Positions 1-6,553 of a DNA stretch of 34,714 nucleotides are shown here, in pieces (position 1 is the first letter of the stretch; each line of letters starts with the position of its first letter). Origin of the DNA: CBFHSD01 sp965658375 (lineage in GTDB: Bacteria > Bacteroidota > Bacteroidia > Flavobacteriales_G > Salibacteraceae). The position numbers were made by a program, and so were the translations under genes. The stretch is from the NCBI GenBank assembly GCA_965658375.1, contig CBFHSD010000023.1:1-34714 (forward strand), read 5' to 3'. The notes beneath the pieces are model-generated. The model was not told the origin of the DNA, did not search any database, and worked only from the letters and a program-made list of their open reading frames with translations.

Positions 1-582
1 GAAGGTTTCTTGAATGTCATCTAAATATCCCGCTTTGCGCCAACGGTTCATCTCTTGCATGAAGTTGCGCTCTATTTGCTTGCGCACATTTCCTTGGCGA
101 CTTCTAATCTGCTGTAATGCGGGAGAAGCGGAGCTTTTAACAATGCCATGTGTATCCAACACCCCTTCTATAGAGGTGAGGACTTCTGGGTTCAACACCA
201 CGCGATTGAAACGTGCTTTTAACGCTGGGTACAATTCTATGTGTTCTTCTTTAGAGAAAAAGCGAACCAAGTGATGTGCTCCTCTTTGCAAGGTGGCAAT
301 GCGCATAAATTGTTCTTCTGCCAGCACGGAGTTGGCAATTTCTAAGGTATGCAGCTCTTTGAGTATTTCCTCTGCCTGCATAGAGGGTATGGGAATTTGC
401 TCGAATGAAGAGGTGTATTCTTGAACACAGTTGAGTTCAAAGACCAAACGTTTCTTATTGCTAAGCAGGTGCAGTTTATCAATAAAATCGCTGCCGCTTG
501 CGGTAAAGGTATATTCCTTGATGGCCTGCTTTACAGCATCAAACTCTAAATCTTCAAAAGCTTTTTTTAATCCTTGGTTCAC
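1..582 (-). CDS. mutS2: Endonuclease MutS2, N-terminal part (runs off the window)
   Basis: The minus strand is open from the window edge to a GTG at 580-582, giving 194 codons without a stop. There is no ATG at the 5' end. Near the start it reads LEFDAVKQAIKEY, matching the opening helix of MutS2 proteins, and the rest resembles the MutS2 N-terminal region (for example EILKELHTLEIANSVLAEEQ). MutS2 proteins are MutS-like ATPases with a C-terminal Smr nuclease domain, linked to suppression of recombination and to ribosome rescue. The ATPase and Smr parts lie outside the window. The GTG start is inferred because it places the usual dozen or so residues before LEFD. TTG codons farther upstream in the same frame (about 610-620) are possible alternatives. 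The gene is divergent from the secreted protein at 675. Confidence 0.8.
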   Translation of the reverse strand, partial: MNQGLKKAFEDLEFDAVKQAIKEYTFTASGSDFIDKLHLLSNKKRLVFELNCVQEYTSSFEQIPIPSMQAEEILKELHTLEIANSVLAEEQFMRIATLQRGAHHLVRFFSKEEHIELYPALKARFNRVVLNPEVLTSIEGVLDTHGIVKSSASPALQQIRSRQGNVRKQIERNFMQEMNRWRKAGYLDDIQETF

Positions 583-674
583 GGCTACAAAAATGCGTTG
601 TGTATTTTGTCTTAACAACAAATAACATCACTTTGCTGTCAAGTACTATAAACCCATTTATTTTGCGGGTGTTC

Positions 675-1433
675 ATGAGAGCGTACTATTTAATTTTCAT
701 CATTTGCTTTACGGCCTTCCAAACACTTAAGGCACAGGGACAAGGGCCTAAAATGGTAACCATAAAAGGGCAGGTCCAAGACATTTATGGGCTCAATGAT
801 TTTGTGGGTTTGTATGTTGTAAATAAATCCATGGCCGTTGGAAATTTCGCCAATGCCTCTGGATATTTTGAGATCAAGGCCAAAAAGAACGACACCATTA
901 TGATTGGTTGTATTGGGTATGCAACGCAATACCTGAGTATGAAAGACTCTGCAGACCAAGCCTCTTACAACCTCAAAGTCACTTTATATCCCATTAAAGT
1001 ACAGCTGCGAGAGGTAACCGTTTTTGCCAAACGTGATTTGAAAGATATTTATGATGACATTGAAGAGTTGGGCTTTGATGAACGCGATTACAGACCAAGT
1101 GGAATGAATGCCGCAATGAGTCCGATTACTGCGCTGTATGCTGCATTTAGTAGAAGAGAACGCAGGTTGAGAGAAACCTACGAAATCATCAATAACGACA
1201 GAAGGCGTGAGTTGCTCAAAGAGCTTTTTGAGAAATATGTGGCCTATGGCATTATAGAAATGGAAGATGAAGAGTTTGATAGCTTCATTGATTATTGCCA
1301 AATTAGTGATGCAACTTTACAGCAATTGACGCAGTATGAGTTTATTATGCTCATCAAGAAAAAGTACGTAGAATACCGCATGCTCAATCCCAACGATTAC
1401 TACTGGGACAATCCCAATTGGGAAGACCGCTAA
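675..1433 (+). CDS. Secreted protein with carboxypeptidase-regulatory-like domain
   Basis: The ORF encodes 252 aa from the ATG at 675. An in-frame extension to 600 would read back over the mutS2 promoter region and has no signal peptide at its start. Residues 1-20 (MRAYYLIFIICFTAFQTLKA) form a signal peptide cleaved before QGQG. Residues about 27-120 look like a CarboxypepD_reg-like beta-sandwich: ITIKGQVQD-type opening strand, then an ASGYFEIKAKKNDTI strand pair, an IGY turn and a closing VQLREVTVFA strand. In Bacteroidota this domain precedes many outer-membrane and periplasmic proteins. The remainder is charged and helical, rich in Arg, Glu and Tyr, with no motif I recognise. It is probably periplasmic, and its function is unknown. 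Confidence 0.75.
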   Translation: MRAYYLIFIICFTAFQTLKAQGQGPKMVTIKGQVQDIYGLNDFVGLYVVNKSMAVGNFANASGYFEIKAKKNDTIMIGCIGYATQYLSMKDSADQASYNLKVTLYPIKVQLREVTVFAKRDLKDIYDDIEELGFDERDYRPSGMNAAMSPITALYAAFSRRERRLRETYEIINNDRRRELLKELFEKYVAYGIIEMEDEEFDSFIDYCQISDATLQQLTQYEFIMLIKKKYVEYRMLNPNDYYWDNPNWEDR

Positions 1434-1453
1434 AATAATCTGTTCATTTCCTT

Positions 1454-1921
1454 TTAAAAATCGTTTTGTAAGACGATGTATGCATTGAGTGAGGTGGCAA
1501 TGCAAAGCCAAATAACATAGGGTAGAATCAATAAAGAAAGCCATTGCATCTCTTTCCAATACGCGAATAAGAAAAAGAGTGTAAGCGCTGTGAGTGCTGC
1601 AATAACGGCTAAGCCCAGCCATGGAAGATGCATGCCAAAAAAGGCCACATTCCAAAACACGTTCAATGCCCATGAAATGGCAAACAGAAAGAGCATTGTT
1701 TTGACTGCCGTTGTTTTAGGATAGAGGTAATCAAGGTAAATGGAAAAGCAAATCATGATGGTGGTCCATGCTGCACCAAACACCCAACCTGGTGGTGTCC
1801 AAGGTGCTTTGTTTAGGTTCACATACCAATCTGAGGGAACCCCTTTACCGGTAAAGTAACCGCCTATCGCTAAACCTCCAAAATTGATAACTAAGAAGAT
1901 GATGAATTTGAGAATGTTCAT
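1454..1921 (-). CDS. tspO: TspO/MBR family membrane protein
   Basis: This 155-aa protein has five predicted membrane helices, the usual TspO size and layout. The family signature is clear: WYxxLNKAPWTPPGWVFG at residues 32-49 followed by AAWTTIM, and a fifth helix with PYVIWLCIATSLNAYIV. TspO proteins bind porphyrins and related tetrapyrroles and are linked to stress and light responses in bacteria. The gene lies 52 nt downstream of the LytTR response regulator on the same strand, so the two may be co-transcribed. If so, the regulator may control it or share its signal, but that is inference. Start ATG at 1921, stop TAA at 1454. Confidence 0.9.
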   Translation of the reverse strand: MNILKFIIFLVINFGGLAIGGYFTGKGVPSDWYVNLNKAPWTPPGWVFGAAWTTIMICFSIYLDYLYPKTTAVKTMLFLFAISWALNVFWNVAFFGMHLPWLGLAVIAALTALTLFFLFAYWKEMQWLSLLILPYVIWLCIATSLNAYIVLQNDF

Positions 1922-1973
1922 GGGTTTTAATTTCTATCTATAAGTTAAGTGATGTTTTTTTAGGCATTCATTT

Positions 1974-2723
1974 TTAATGGTTTAACCACTCTTTAAATAA
2001 CTTCACTTTTTCTCGTGCAACAACCAAAGACTGCCCTTTGAGTTCGGGTAAAAGTACCTGTAATCTGCTGTTATTATAATTCACCAAATCGGTGCACTCC
2101 TTGATGTGTACAATGTGTTTTCGGCTGATTCTGAAGAAGGTTCGTTCACTCAATTCTTCCATGACCACATCCAACGAGGGATCTATCAAATAGTTTCTGT
2201 GGTCTTTGGTAAAGAGGTAAGTCCCTTTTTCAAAATTATAGATGACTAGAATGTCATGTGTATCCACAGCCTTGAGTTTGTCGCCAATTTTTACAATAAA
2301 ACGCTGCTTCTCATTTTTAGCGGGAGCATGGTTTGCCGAGAGCTCTTGCCATTGGATTTGCCCACCCTGTTTTAAGCCTTGCCATTTATCCAATGCGGCT
2401 TCTAAATCCACTTCAGAAATGGGTTTTAGTAAATAAGCAATACCTTGTGTTTGAAAGGCTTGTAAGGCGTAATCGTTAAAGGCGGTAGTAAAGATGATAG
2501 GAGCTTGGGGTTTTAGCTGTTCATAGAGTTCAAAGCTCAAGCCATCGTTCAATTGAATGTCTGAGATAATCAAGTCCACTGGTGGATTGATCTTGAAAAA
2601 AGCCAAGCCTTCAGAAACACTTTCAATAGGAGTGTAGAAATGGGCGGTAGGAAGCGTTTGCTTGAGGATGTCTAACAAATGCTCTGCGGCCCATGATTCA
2701 TCTTCTATTATCAGTATATTCAT
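1974..2723 (-). CDS. LytTR-family response regulator
   Basis: This 249-aa protein has a receiver domain (residues 1-115) and a LytTR DNA-binding domain (about 140-248). Receiver residues are in place: acidic pair E7/D8, phospho-acceptor D55 in DLIISDIQL, T80 and K100 in YLLKP. The LytTR part shows the FIVKIGDKLKAVDTHDI strand and a FFRISRKHIVHI segment typical of the family. Regulators of this type are usually encoded next to a LytS-like histidine kinase (His_kinase domain). None is present here. The position immediately upstream holds only a 43-aa ORF, separated by 3 nt. tspO follows 52 nt downstream. Either the partner kinase lies elsewhere or the locus has lost it. Confidence 0.92.
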   Translation of the reverse strand: MNILIIEDESWAAEHLLDILKQTLPTAHFYTPIESVSEGLAFFKINPPVDLIISDIQLNDGLSFELYEQLKPQAPIIFTTAFNDYALQAFQTQGIAYLLKPISEVDLEAALDKWQGLKQGGQIQWQELSANHAPAKNEKQRFIVKIGDKLKAVDTHDILVIYNFEKGTYLFTKDHRNYLIDPSLDVVMEELSERTFFRISRKHIVHIKECTDLVNYNNSRLQVLLPELKGQSLVVAREKVKLFKEWLNH

Positions 2724-2726
2724 CTA

Positions 2727-2858
2727 TTAGTCCAGTTGAATAAGGGGAATGTTTACCGCAAAATACGCATCTTTTTCTTTGTTGCTAATTGGGTTCACTT
2801 CTTGGCTTGGGTTCCCTAAAAAGGCTAAGAACAAGCTACTTAATAATGCAATTTTCAT
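2727..2858 (-). CDS. 43-aa secreted peptide ORF, possible kinase remnant
   Basis: An ATG at 2858 opens a 43-codon ORF that ends in TAA immediately followed by TAG, 3 nt before the response-regulator ATG. Residues 1-18 (MKIALLSSLFLAFLGNPS) look like a signal peptide. The tail, KDAYFAVNIPLIQLD, resembles the last strand of the ATPase domain of LytS-like histidine kinases, which often end in an xVxIPL-type motif. The ORF occupies exactly the place where a cognate kinase would be expected. It may be what remains after an internal deletion of such a kinase, or a real small exported peptide. The similarity is judged by eye over few residues, so confidence is low. Confidence 0.45.
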   Translation of the reverse strand: MKIALLSSLFLAFLGNPSQEVNPISNKEKDAYFAVNIPLIQLD

Positions 2859-2964
2859 AAGACGTATGTTTTAAAATTTGTTGAGACAAACGTCTGCCGG
2901 AAGCCATGGAGAACGAAATTTACACGACTGGACTGTTGGTTTTTTAGGATGAACTGTAAAAGAC

Positions 2965-3657
2965 CTATCCCAATTGAATGATTCTACTTTTGGAAGTCTC
3001 AAAATCAAGTACAAAAAGTTGATTATTTAAAGCTTTTCCATGCCCGCTAATCACCTTAAAAGCTTCTGCCACTTGGTAATTGCCAATGGTTTGCACCACA
3101 AAGGGCAATACGCCAGAAGCTTCGCATGTTTCGTTTTGCATCAATACTTCGGCATCTGGAAATACTTTGTGAAAGGGGAGACCACCTTGGTGGTTGAAAA
3201 CACCCACTTGACCTTCAAAGCGATCTACTCCGCCAAAGATCATGGGAATAGCCAGTGCTTCACAGGCTTTGCTGATGGCATAGCGCGCCACAAAATTGTC
3301 GGTGCAATCCAGCGCAAGATCCGCACCTTTTAAGCGTTCGGCATTTTTAGAAGTCAGCAATTCTGGAATCACCTCAATTTCTTGCTTATTTTGAAACTGG
3401 AGCAGCTTTTCTTTGGCTGCGTGTACTTTAAGGCTTCCAATATCTTGCTGCGCGTACAAGACCTGACGGGGCAGGTTAGATGCTTCTACCGTATCATCAT
3501 CCCACAACTGCAAATGGCCAATGCCCAGGCGGTTTACACTTTGCGCCACGCAAGTGCCTAATCCACCTAAGCCAATAATGGCAACTTTAGCCGCTGCCAG
3601 TTGGCTTTGCCTTTCTTCGCCAATGAGTTGATGATGTACTTTAAAAAGCTCTTTCAT
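2965..3657 (-). CDS. ThiF/MoeB/HesA-family adenylyltransferase (E1-like)
   Basis: The protein has 230 aa from ATG 3657; a TTG 9 nt upstream is less likely. It has a Rossmann nucleotide site GLGGLG (residues 29-34), an acidic cluster WDDDTVEASNLPRQ (52-65) with the conserved Asn and Arg, and DCTDNF (117-122). These are the ATP-binding features of enzymes that adenylate the C-terminal glycine of ThiS/MoaD-type sulfur carriers. A single cysteine in NETCEASGV (C178) matches the conserved catalytic-loop cysteine. The two CxxC pairs that bind structural zinc in ThiF and MoeB are absent, and the protein ends soon after where the second would be. No thiamine, molybdopterin or sulfur-carrier gene lies nearby, so the substrate is unknown. 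Confidence 0.85.
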   Translation of the reverse strand: MKELFKVHHQLIGEERQSQLAAAKVAIIGLGGLGTCVAQSVNRLGIGHLQLWDDDTVEASNLPRQVLYAQQDIGSLKVHAAKEKLLQFQNKQEIEVIPELLTSKNAERLKGADLALDCTDNFVARYAISKACEALAIPMIFGGVDRFEGQVGVFNHQGGLPFHKVFPDAEVLMQNETCEASGVLPFVVQTIGNYQVAEAFKVISGHGKALNNQLFVLDFETSKSRIIQLG

Positions 3658-3798
3658 GCGAAGCAATAATACACAAAGCCGAGTTTGAGATAAAATGGAG
3701 AAAGGGTAGAAGAAGACTTAGTTGGTGAGGCAGAATCTGAATCAACCGAAATAAGAGATTACAGGCATCACATTTCTCAGATTGTGGTAGATTTGATT

Positions 3799-3850
3799 CC
3801 ACGCGAAAGGACTAGCTCCACTGAATTTCGTATCGCGCGGTAACTGGGCA
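3799..3850 (+). repeat. GC-rich dispersed repeat, copy A (interrupted)
   Basis: The left block CCACGCGAAAGGA (3799-3811) and the right block CGCGCGGTAACTGGGCA (3834-3850) match the two halves of copies B and C. They are separated by about 22 bp not found in those copies. It is in the same orientation as copy B and looks like a degenerate or insertion-split copy. Confidence 0.55.
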
Positions 3851-3915
3851 AGAAAATATGTAGGAGGAAAAGGACTTCTAGATGATGTTTTGGTTTTAGA
3901 TTTGAAAGCATGACA

Positions 3916-3946
3916 CACGCGAAAGGATTCGGGCGGTAGCTGGGAG
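3916..3946 (+). repeat. GC-rich dispersed repeat, copy B (left inverted repeat)
   Basis: This 31-bp copy begins CACGCGAAAGGATTCG and ends GGTAGCTGGGAG. By eye it matches the reverse complement of copy C (4605-4636) at about 27 of 31 positions. It sits 43 bp before the start codon of the lipoprotein gene and is much more GC-rich than its surroundings. Confidence 0.7.
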
Positions 3947-3989
3947 TTAAAGATATAAATTTCAAGACCTTTTTTTTTAAAAAAAAGAT

Positions 3990-4583
3990 ATGAAAGTTCA
4001 ATTTCTTTTTCTATTAATTGGTCTGTTTTATTCTTGTGTAAACGTTGACGATTGTCGGAATAACGACTTGTTGGAAAGTGAGATTAAATTCGACAATGCA
4101 GAAGCAAAGTACTCTATTCCAAATCGCTTTGTTGAAGGTGAGGAAATAAAAGAAGTTCATTATGATCATTATTTTCAAAAAAACTACTTTTTTCCCTTAA
4201 ACAAGCTTAACGATTTATCTTTTAGTTATTTTCAAAATGACTCTAATTCTAGAGAAAAGATTGAGGTTAGTTTAGGTAAGGGTTATTTAGATCAGAGTAT
4301 AAACATCAAATATCAAGTGAAAAATATCATAGAAGAGTCCGAGTTAATCGGATTTGATTCTGTTTTATTTACTGAGGATAATGCATCTAATGGTATTTAT
4401 TATCTCGATTTTGAGTTTTTCAATGAGGTAAATAATAGGTTAATGAGGCAACGAGAAATGTTCGATGTTCAAAACATGTATCAATTACCTATTTCCCATT
4501 ACATATGGGGGAAGGATTCAGTTATTGTTCTCGAGCAAAGAAATTCAACATGTTGGATGGGATTTTCCCAATTCAATCGTTAA
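3990..4583 (+). CDS. Hypothetical lipoprotein between inverted repeats
   Basis: This 197-aa protein is of no family I recognise. The N-terminus MKVQFLFLLIGLFYSC is a lipoprotein signal with the lipid-anchored Cys at residue 16, so the mature protein should sit on a membrane facing the periplasm or the cell surface. The rest is rich in Asn, Tyr, Phe, Asp and Glu, with many short beta-prone stretches, and has two Cys besides the lipobox (C22 and one near the C-terminus in NSTCWMGF). The gene is visibly AT-rich and its start follows a long T/A run. It stands alone, bracketed by inverted repeat copies B and C, which raises the possibility of a small acquired cassette. The start is fixed by the signal peptide. 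Confidence 0.7.
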   Translation: MKVQFLFLLIGLFYSCVNVDDCRNNDLLESEIKFDNAEAKYSIPNRFVEGEEIKEVHYDHYFQKNYFFPLNKLNDLSFSYFQNDSNSREKIEVSLGKGYLDQSINIKYQVKNIIEESELIGFDSVLFTEDNASNGIYYLDFEFFNEVNNRLMRQREMFDVQNMYQLPISHYIWGKDSVIVLEQRNSTCWMGFSQFNR

Positions 4584-4604
4584 TTCCCCCGCTTCCGAGT
4601 GAAT

Positions 4605-4636
4605 CTCCCCGCTCCCGCGCGAATCCCTTCGCGTGG
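4605..4636 (-). repeat. GC-rich dispersed repeat, copy C (right inverted repeat) with hairpin
   Basis: Read on the minus strand, this starts CCACGCGAAGGGATTCG and ends GAGCGGGGAG, closely matching copy B in inverted orientation. It contains a perfect 6-bp hairpin, CGCGAA (4618-4623) / TTCGCG (4628-4633), with loop TCCC. It lies about 20 bp after the lipoprotein stop codon, so it could also end that transcript, although there is no T-run. A related 20-bp unit, CCCCGCTTCCGAGTGAATCT (4587-4606), precedes it in tandem. Confidence 0.7.
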
Positions 4637-4923
4637 TTCTGATTAAAACAACTCACCTCCAACTAGGCACTATATTCATTAAAAACCCTGTTAGTAGTCA
4701 AAAGTTTGTAGAATTCGTTCAAAAACTTGGAATTCAGAGTTTAAGAGATAAACAGAAGAGCACTTTAGTAATGGCGGCCCCTCGGCTACACATGACAACC
4801 TAAAGTGGAAATAGTCTCAATGCTTAGGGTGAACCGACAATAAATCAGAATCAAAAACAGGAACGTTTATGAACTTAATATTTATAAAAAATTGAAAATC
4901 ATTTGAAAAAGATAGAGAAGTAG
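4637..4923. other. Intergenic region, no supported gene
   Basis: One plus-strand frame is open from about 4640 to a TAA near 4801 and encodes a plausible-looking stretch (SSQKFVEFVQKLGIQSLRDK). It lacks an ATG or GTG near its start, and I recognise no family. It might be a decayed gene end. Past 4810 the sequence is AT-rich, with nothing I can name, up to the tRNA-Arg 3' end. Confidence 0.4.
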
Positions 4924-4997
4924 TACCCCAATTAGGACTCGAACCTAAAACCTACGCCTTAGAAGGGCGTTGCTCTATCCAGTTGAGCTATTGGGGC
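4924..4997 (-). tRNA. tRNA-Arg (anticodon TCT)
   Basis: A 74-nt cloverleaf reads on the minus strand. The acceptor GCCCCAA (4991-4997) pairs with TTGGGGT (4925-4931), with one G-T pair, followed by discriminator A. The anticodon loop is CTTCTAA with anticodon TCT. The T-arm carries GGTTCGAGTCC. CCA is not encoded, as is usual in Bacteroidota. It lies 25 nt downstream of tRNA-Pro and is probably co-transcribed with it. Confidence 0.95.
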
Positions 4998-5022
4998 TTA
5001 CCAGATGTTGTCAGAAAAATTG

Positions 5023-5097
5023 TCGGGGCGGCAGGATTCGAACCTGCGACCCTCTGCTCCCAAAGCAGATGCGCTAACCGGGCTGCGCTACGCCCCG
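5023..5097 (-). tRNA. tRNA-Pro (anticodon TGG)
   Basis: A 75-nt cloverleaf reads on the minus strand. The acceptor CGGGGCG (5091-5097) pairs with CGCCCCG (5024-5030), with discriminator A. The anticodon loop is TTTGGGA (anticodon TGG) and the T-arm contains GGTTCGAATCC. CCA is not encoded. It is the first gene of a two-tRNA unit with tRNA-Arg. Confidence 0.95.
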
Positions 5098-5150
5098 AAT
5101 TTTTCTTACAAGATGTCAACCCTAAAAGGGTGTCTCTGATTAAGAGGCTG

Positions 5151-5158
5151 CAAATGTA
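5151..5158 (-). promoter_or_regulatory. Candidate -7 element for the tRNA pair
   Basis: On the minus strand this reads TACATTTG, a full match to the Bacteroidota -7 consensus TAnnTTTG. It lies 53 nt before the mature tRNA-Pro. I do not see a good TTG at the -33 spacing. Confidence 0.4.
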
Positions 5159-5183
5159 ATACTACTTTTTGAATTGGGATGAG

Positions 5184-5702
5184 TTAATTGAGCAAAAATT
5201 CAATGGTTCCACAGCTTTTTGGAGCCACTTGAAAGGTGTGATAGCTTCCAACTTGCAGAGTATCATATTCCAAGGTGTTTTTGGCTTCGCACAAAAAAGT
5301 TCTGTAAAAATGCGCGCCTTGTTCTAGTGCACTCATCTCAAGTAAATCAAAGGAAGTGTTGCACGCTACAACTTCTGCAGTACATGGCGACTGTATGCGT
5401 CCGTAAACTTCTCCGTTGATCTCTACAAAAAGCACTCGCAATGGATTTTGAAGCAGCGTAAGAGTGGAGTAGCCTTTTACTGTGCCGTTGTATCGGCAAG
5501 TTGCATTGTCTCTTGTGGCGTAATACCAATAATTATTCGCCTCTCGATCTGTACAGCCAGAAATAATGCATGAGCCATCGTCTTTCTGTGCTTCAGAATC
5601 GTAATTATCGGCCAAGGTGTCTGTACAGCCTTCTCGCTGACAAGAAGTAAATAAAGCACCTAGAACCATGAGTGAGAAACAGATGGTTTGAACAGTTTTC
5701 AT
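5184..5702 (-). CDS. Lipoprotein with two GCTD repeats
   Basis: The protein has 172 aa from ATG 5702. A longer frame would extend 30 codons into the upstream gene and hide the signal. The lipoprotein signal ends LMVLGALFTSC with the anchor Cys at residue 21. Two copies of a Cys-rich motif follow: GCTDTLADNYDSEAQKDDGS (25-44) with the next Cys, and GCTDREANNYWYYATRDNAT (49-68). This GCTDxxAxNYxxxAxxDDGSC motif recurs in secreted and surface proteins of marine Bacteroidota and probably forms small disulfide-linked or metal-binding loops. The C-terminal half has four more Cys and looks like a beta domain of unknown role. It follows the upstream membrane-protein gene by 5 nt, so the two are probably one operon. 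Confidence 0.8.
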   Translation of the reverse strand: MKTVQTICFSLMVLGALFTSCQREGCTDTLADNYDSEAQKDDGSCIISGCTDREANNYWYYATRDNATCRYNGTVKGYSTLTLLQNPLRVLFVEINGEVYGRIQSPCTAEVVACNTSFDLLEMSALEQGAHFYRTFLCEAKNTLEYDTLQVGSYHTFQVAPKSCGTIEFLLN

Positions 5703-5707
5703 TTTTT

Positions 5708-6403
5708 CTAATAACTGTAAATCAATAGATAAAGTAGTGGTAAGGCAAGTGTACAAAATACCGCAATGCGTTGCATCCACAAAGGGCGCCAATCATTGAG
5801 CGCTAACTCTTTGTCTGTTGCAATAAATAAAAGCACAAAAGAAAGGTGCAAGGGGATTAAAGCAAGTGTTTGCAAAAAGTCATCGCTAAAAAACAAGAGT
5901 CCAAGGGTGCCCATGGCAAGCACACAAAAAGCCGCTATGCTTGATCTAAAAATGAGCAATACAGCACTTCCAGCTACTATAGATGCAGCAAACAATTGCC
6001 CCCAAACACCGGTCTGATTGTAAACCAAAGCATCAAATAAAACCACGGCATAGATCAGTAAGTACTGAAAACGCAAGAAGCTCACGAGGTAATTGAGGTT
6101 TTGATAGGTATAGTAAAAGATAGGAAGCACCAGCCATGTGGCTGACAAGCTGAGCATCACCAATCCGCTAGAATGTTGAAAAGTAAAGCAAATGAACAGC
6201 ACAAGAAGGGCGAGAATCAAGTGCAACCAAATGGAAAAACGCCAAAAGAATATCAATACAAGAATGGCCAGGCATAGCATGGCATAGAAAGGTACTTCTG
6301 TAAATGAAAGTGATTGAATATCATTCCATTGAATAATAGAACCACACCATACAGCAAGGGTGAGGAGTGAAATTAAATGGACTTGTTTTACTCTAAATAG
6401 CAC
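5708..6403 (-). CDS. Polytopic membrane protein of unknown function
   Basis: This 231-aa, very hydrophobic protein has about seven or eight predicted membrane helices and short charged loops (for example YQNLNYLVSFLRFQ and a DKELALNDWRPLWMQR loop before the last helix). I recognise no family or catalytic motif. It is the first gene of a two-gene minus-strand unit with the GCTD lipoprotein (5-nt gap), which hints at a shared envelope role. Start ATG 6403; the upstream region is shared with the divergent pyrD promoter. Confidence 0.65.
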   Translation of the reverse strand: MLFRVKQVHLISLLTLAVWCGSIIQWNDIQSLSFTEVPFYAMLCLAILVLIFFWRFSIWLHLILALLVLFICFTFQHSSGLVMLSLSATWLVLPIFYYTYQNLNYLVSFLRFQYLLIYAVVLFDALVYNQTGVWGQLFAASIVAGSAVLLIFRSSIAAFCVLAMGTLGLLFFSDDFLQTLALIPLHLSFVLLFIATDKELALNDWRPLWMQRIAVFCTLALPLLYLLIYSY

Positions 6404-6509
6404 GGTGAAAAACTAAGCCAATGCCAACAATTTTACTTTGGAAAGGCAGGGTATAATCCACCTATGTTTCAACAATGAGCTAGAAACTATTGTACTGCTA
6501 GAATCACTC

Positions 6510-6537
6510 TTGAAATTCAAAAGCTATTGTACTTTCG
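6510..6537 (+). promoter_or_regulatory. Candidate pyrD promoter
   Basis: TTG (6510-6512) and TACTTTCG (6530-6537) are 17 nt apart, resembling the Bacteroidota TTG / TAnnTTTG promoter. The pyrD ATG follows 16 nt after the -7 element, so the leader would be very short. This also argues against an upstream start at 6527. Confidence 0.5.
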
Positions 6538-6553
6538 CATCAAATTTCAAGAC

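Larger units (their letters stand above)
3658..3989. other. Intergenic region with two GC-rich repeat copies
   Basis: I see no convincing gene in this stretch. A 74-codon frame on the minus strand crosses it but has no family resemblance and covers the repeats, so I do not accept it. The region holds repeat copies A (3799-3850) and B (3916-3946) and ends in a T9/A8 run directly before the lipoprotein ATG. Confidence 0.6.

Noticed and set aside
3777..4001. 74-codon minus-strand frame
   Set aside because: It runs across the GC-rich repeat copies and the poly-T/A tract, has no family resemblance, and overlaps the lipoprotein start.
4640..4803. Open plus-strand stretch with protein-like residues (SSQKFVEFVQKLGIQSL)
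   Set aside because: No ATG or GTG near its start and no recognised family; at best a gene fragment, so not called as a gene.
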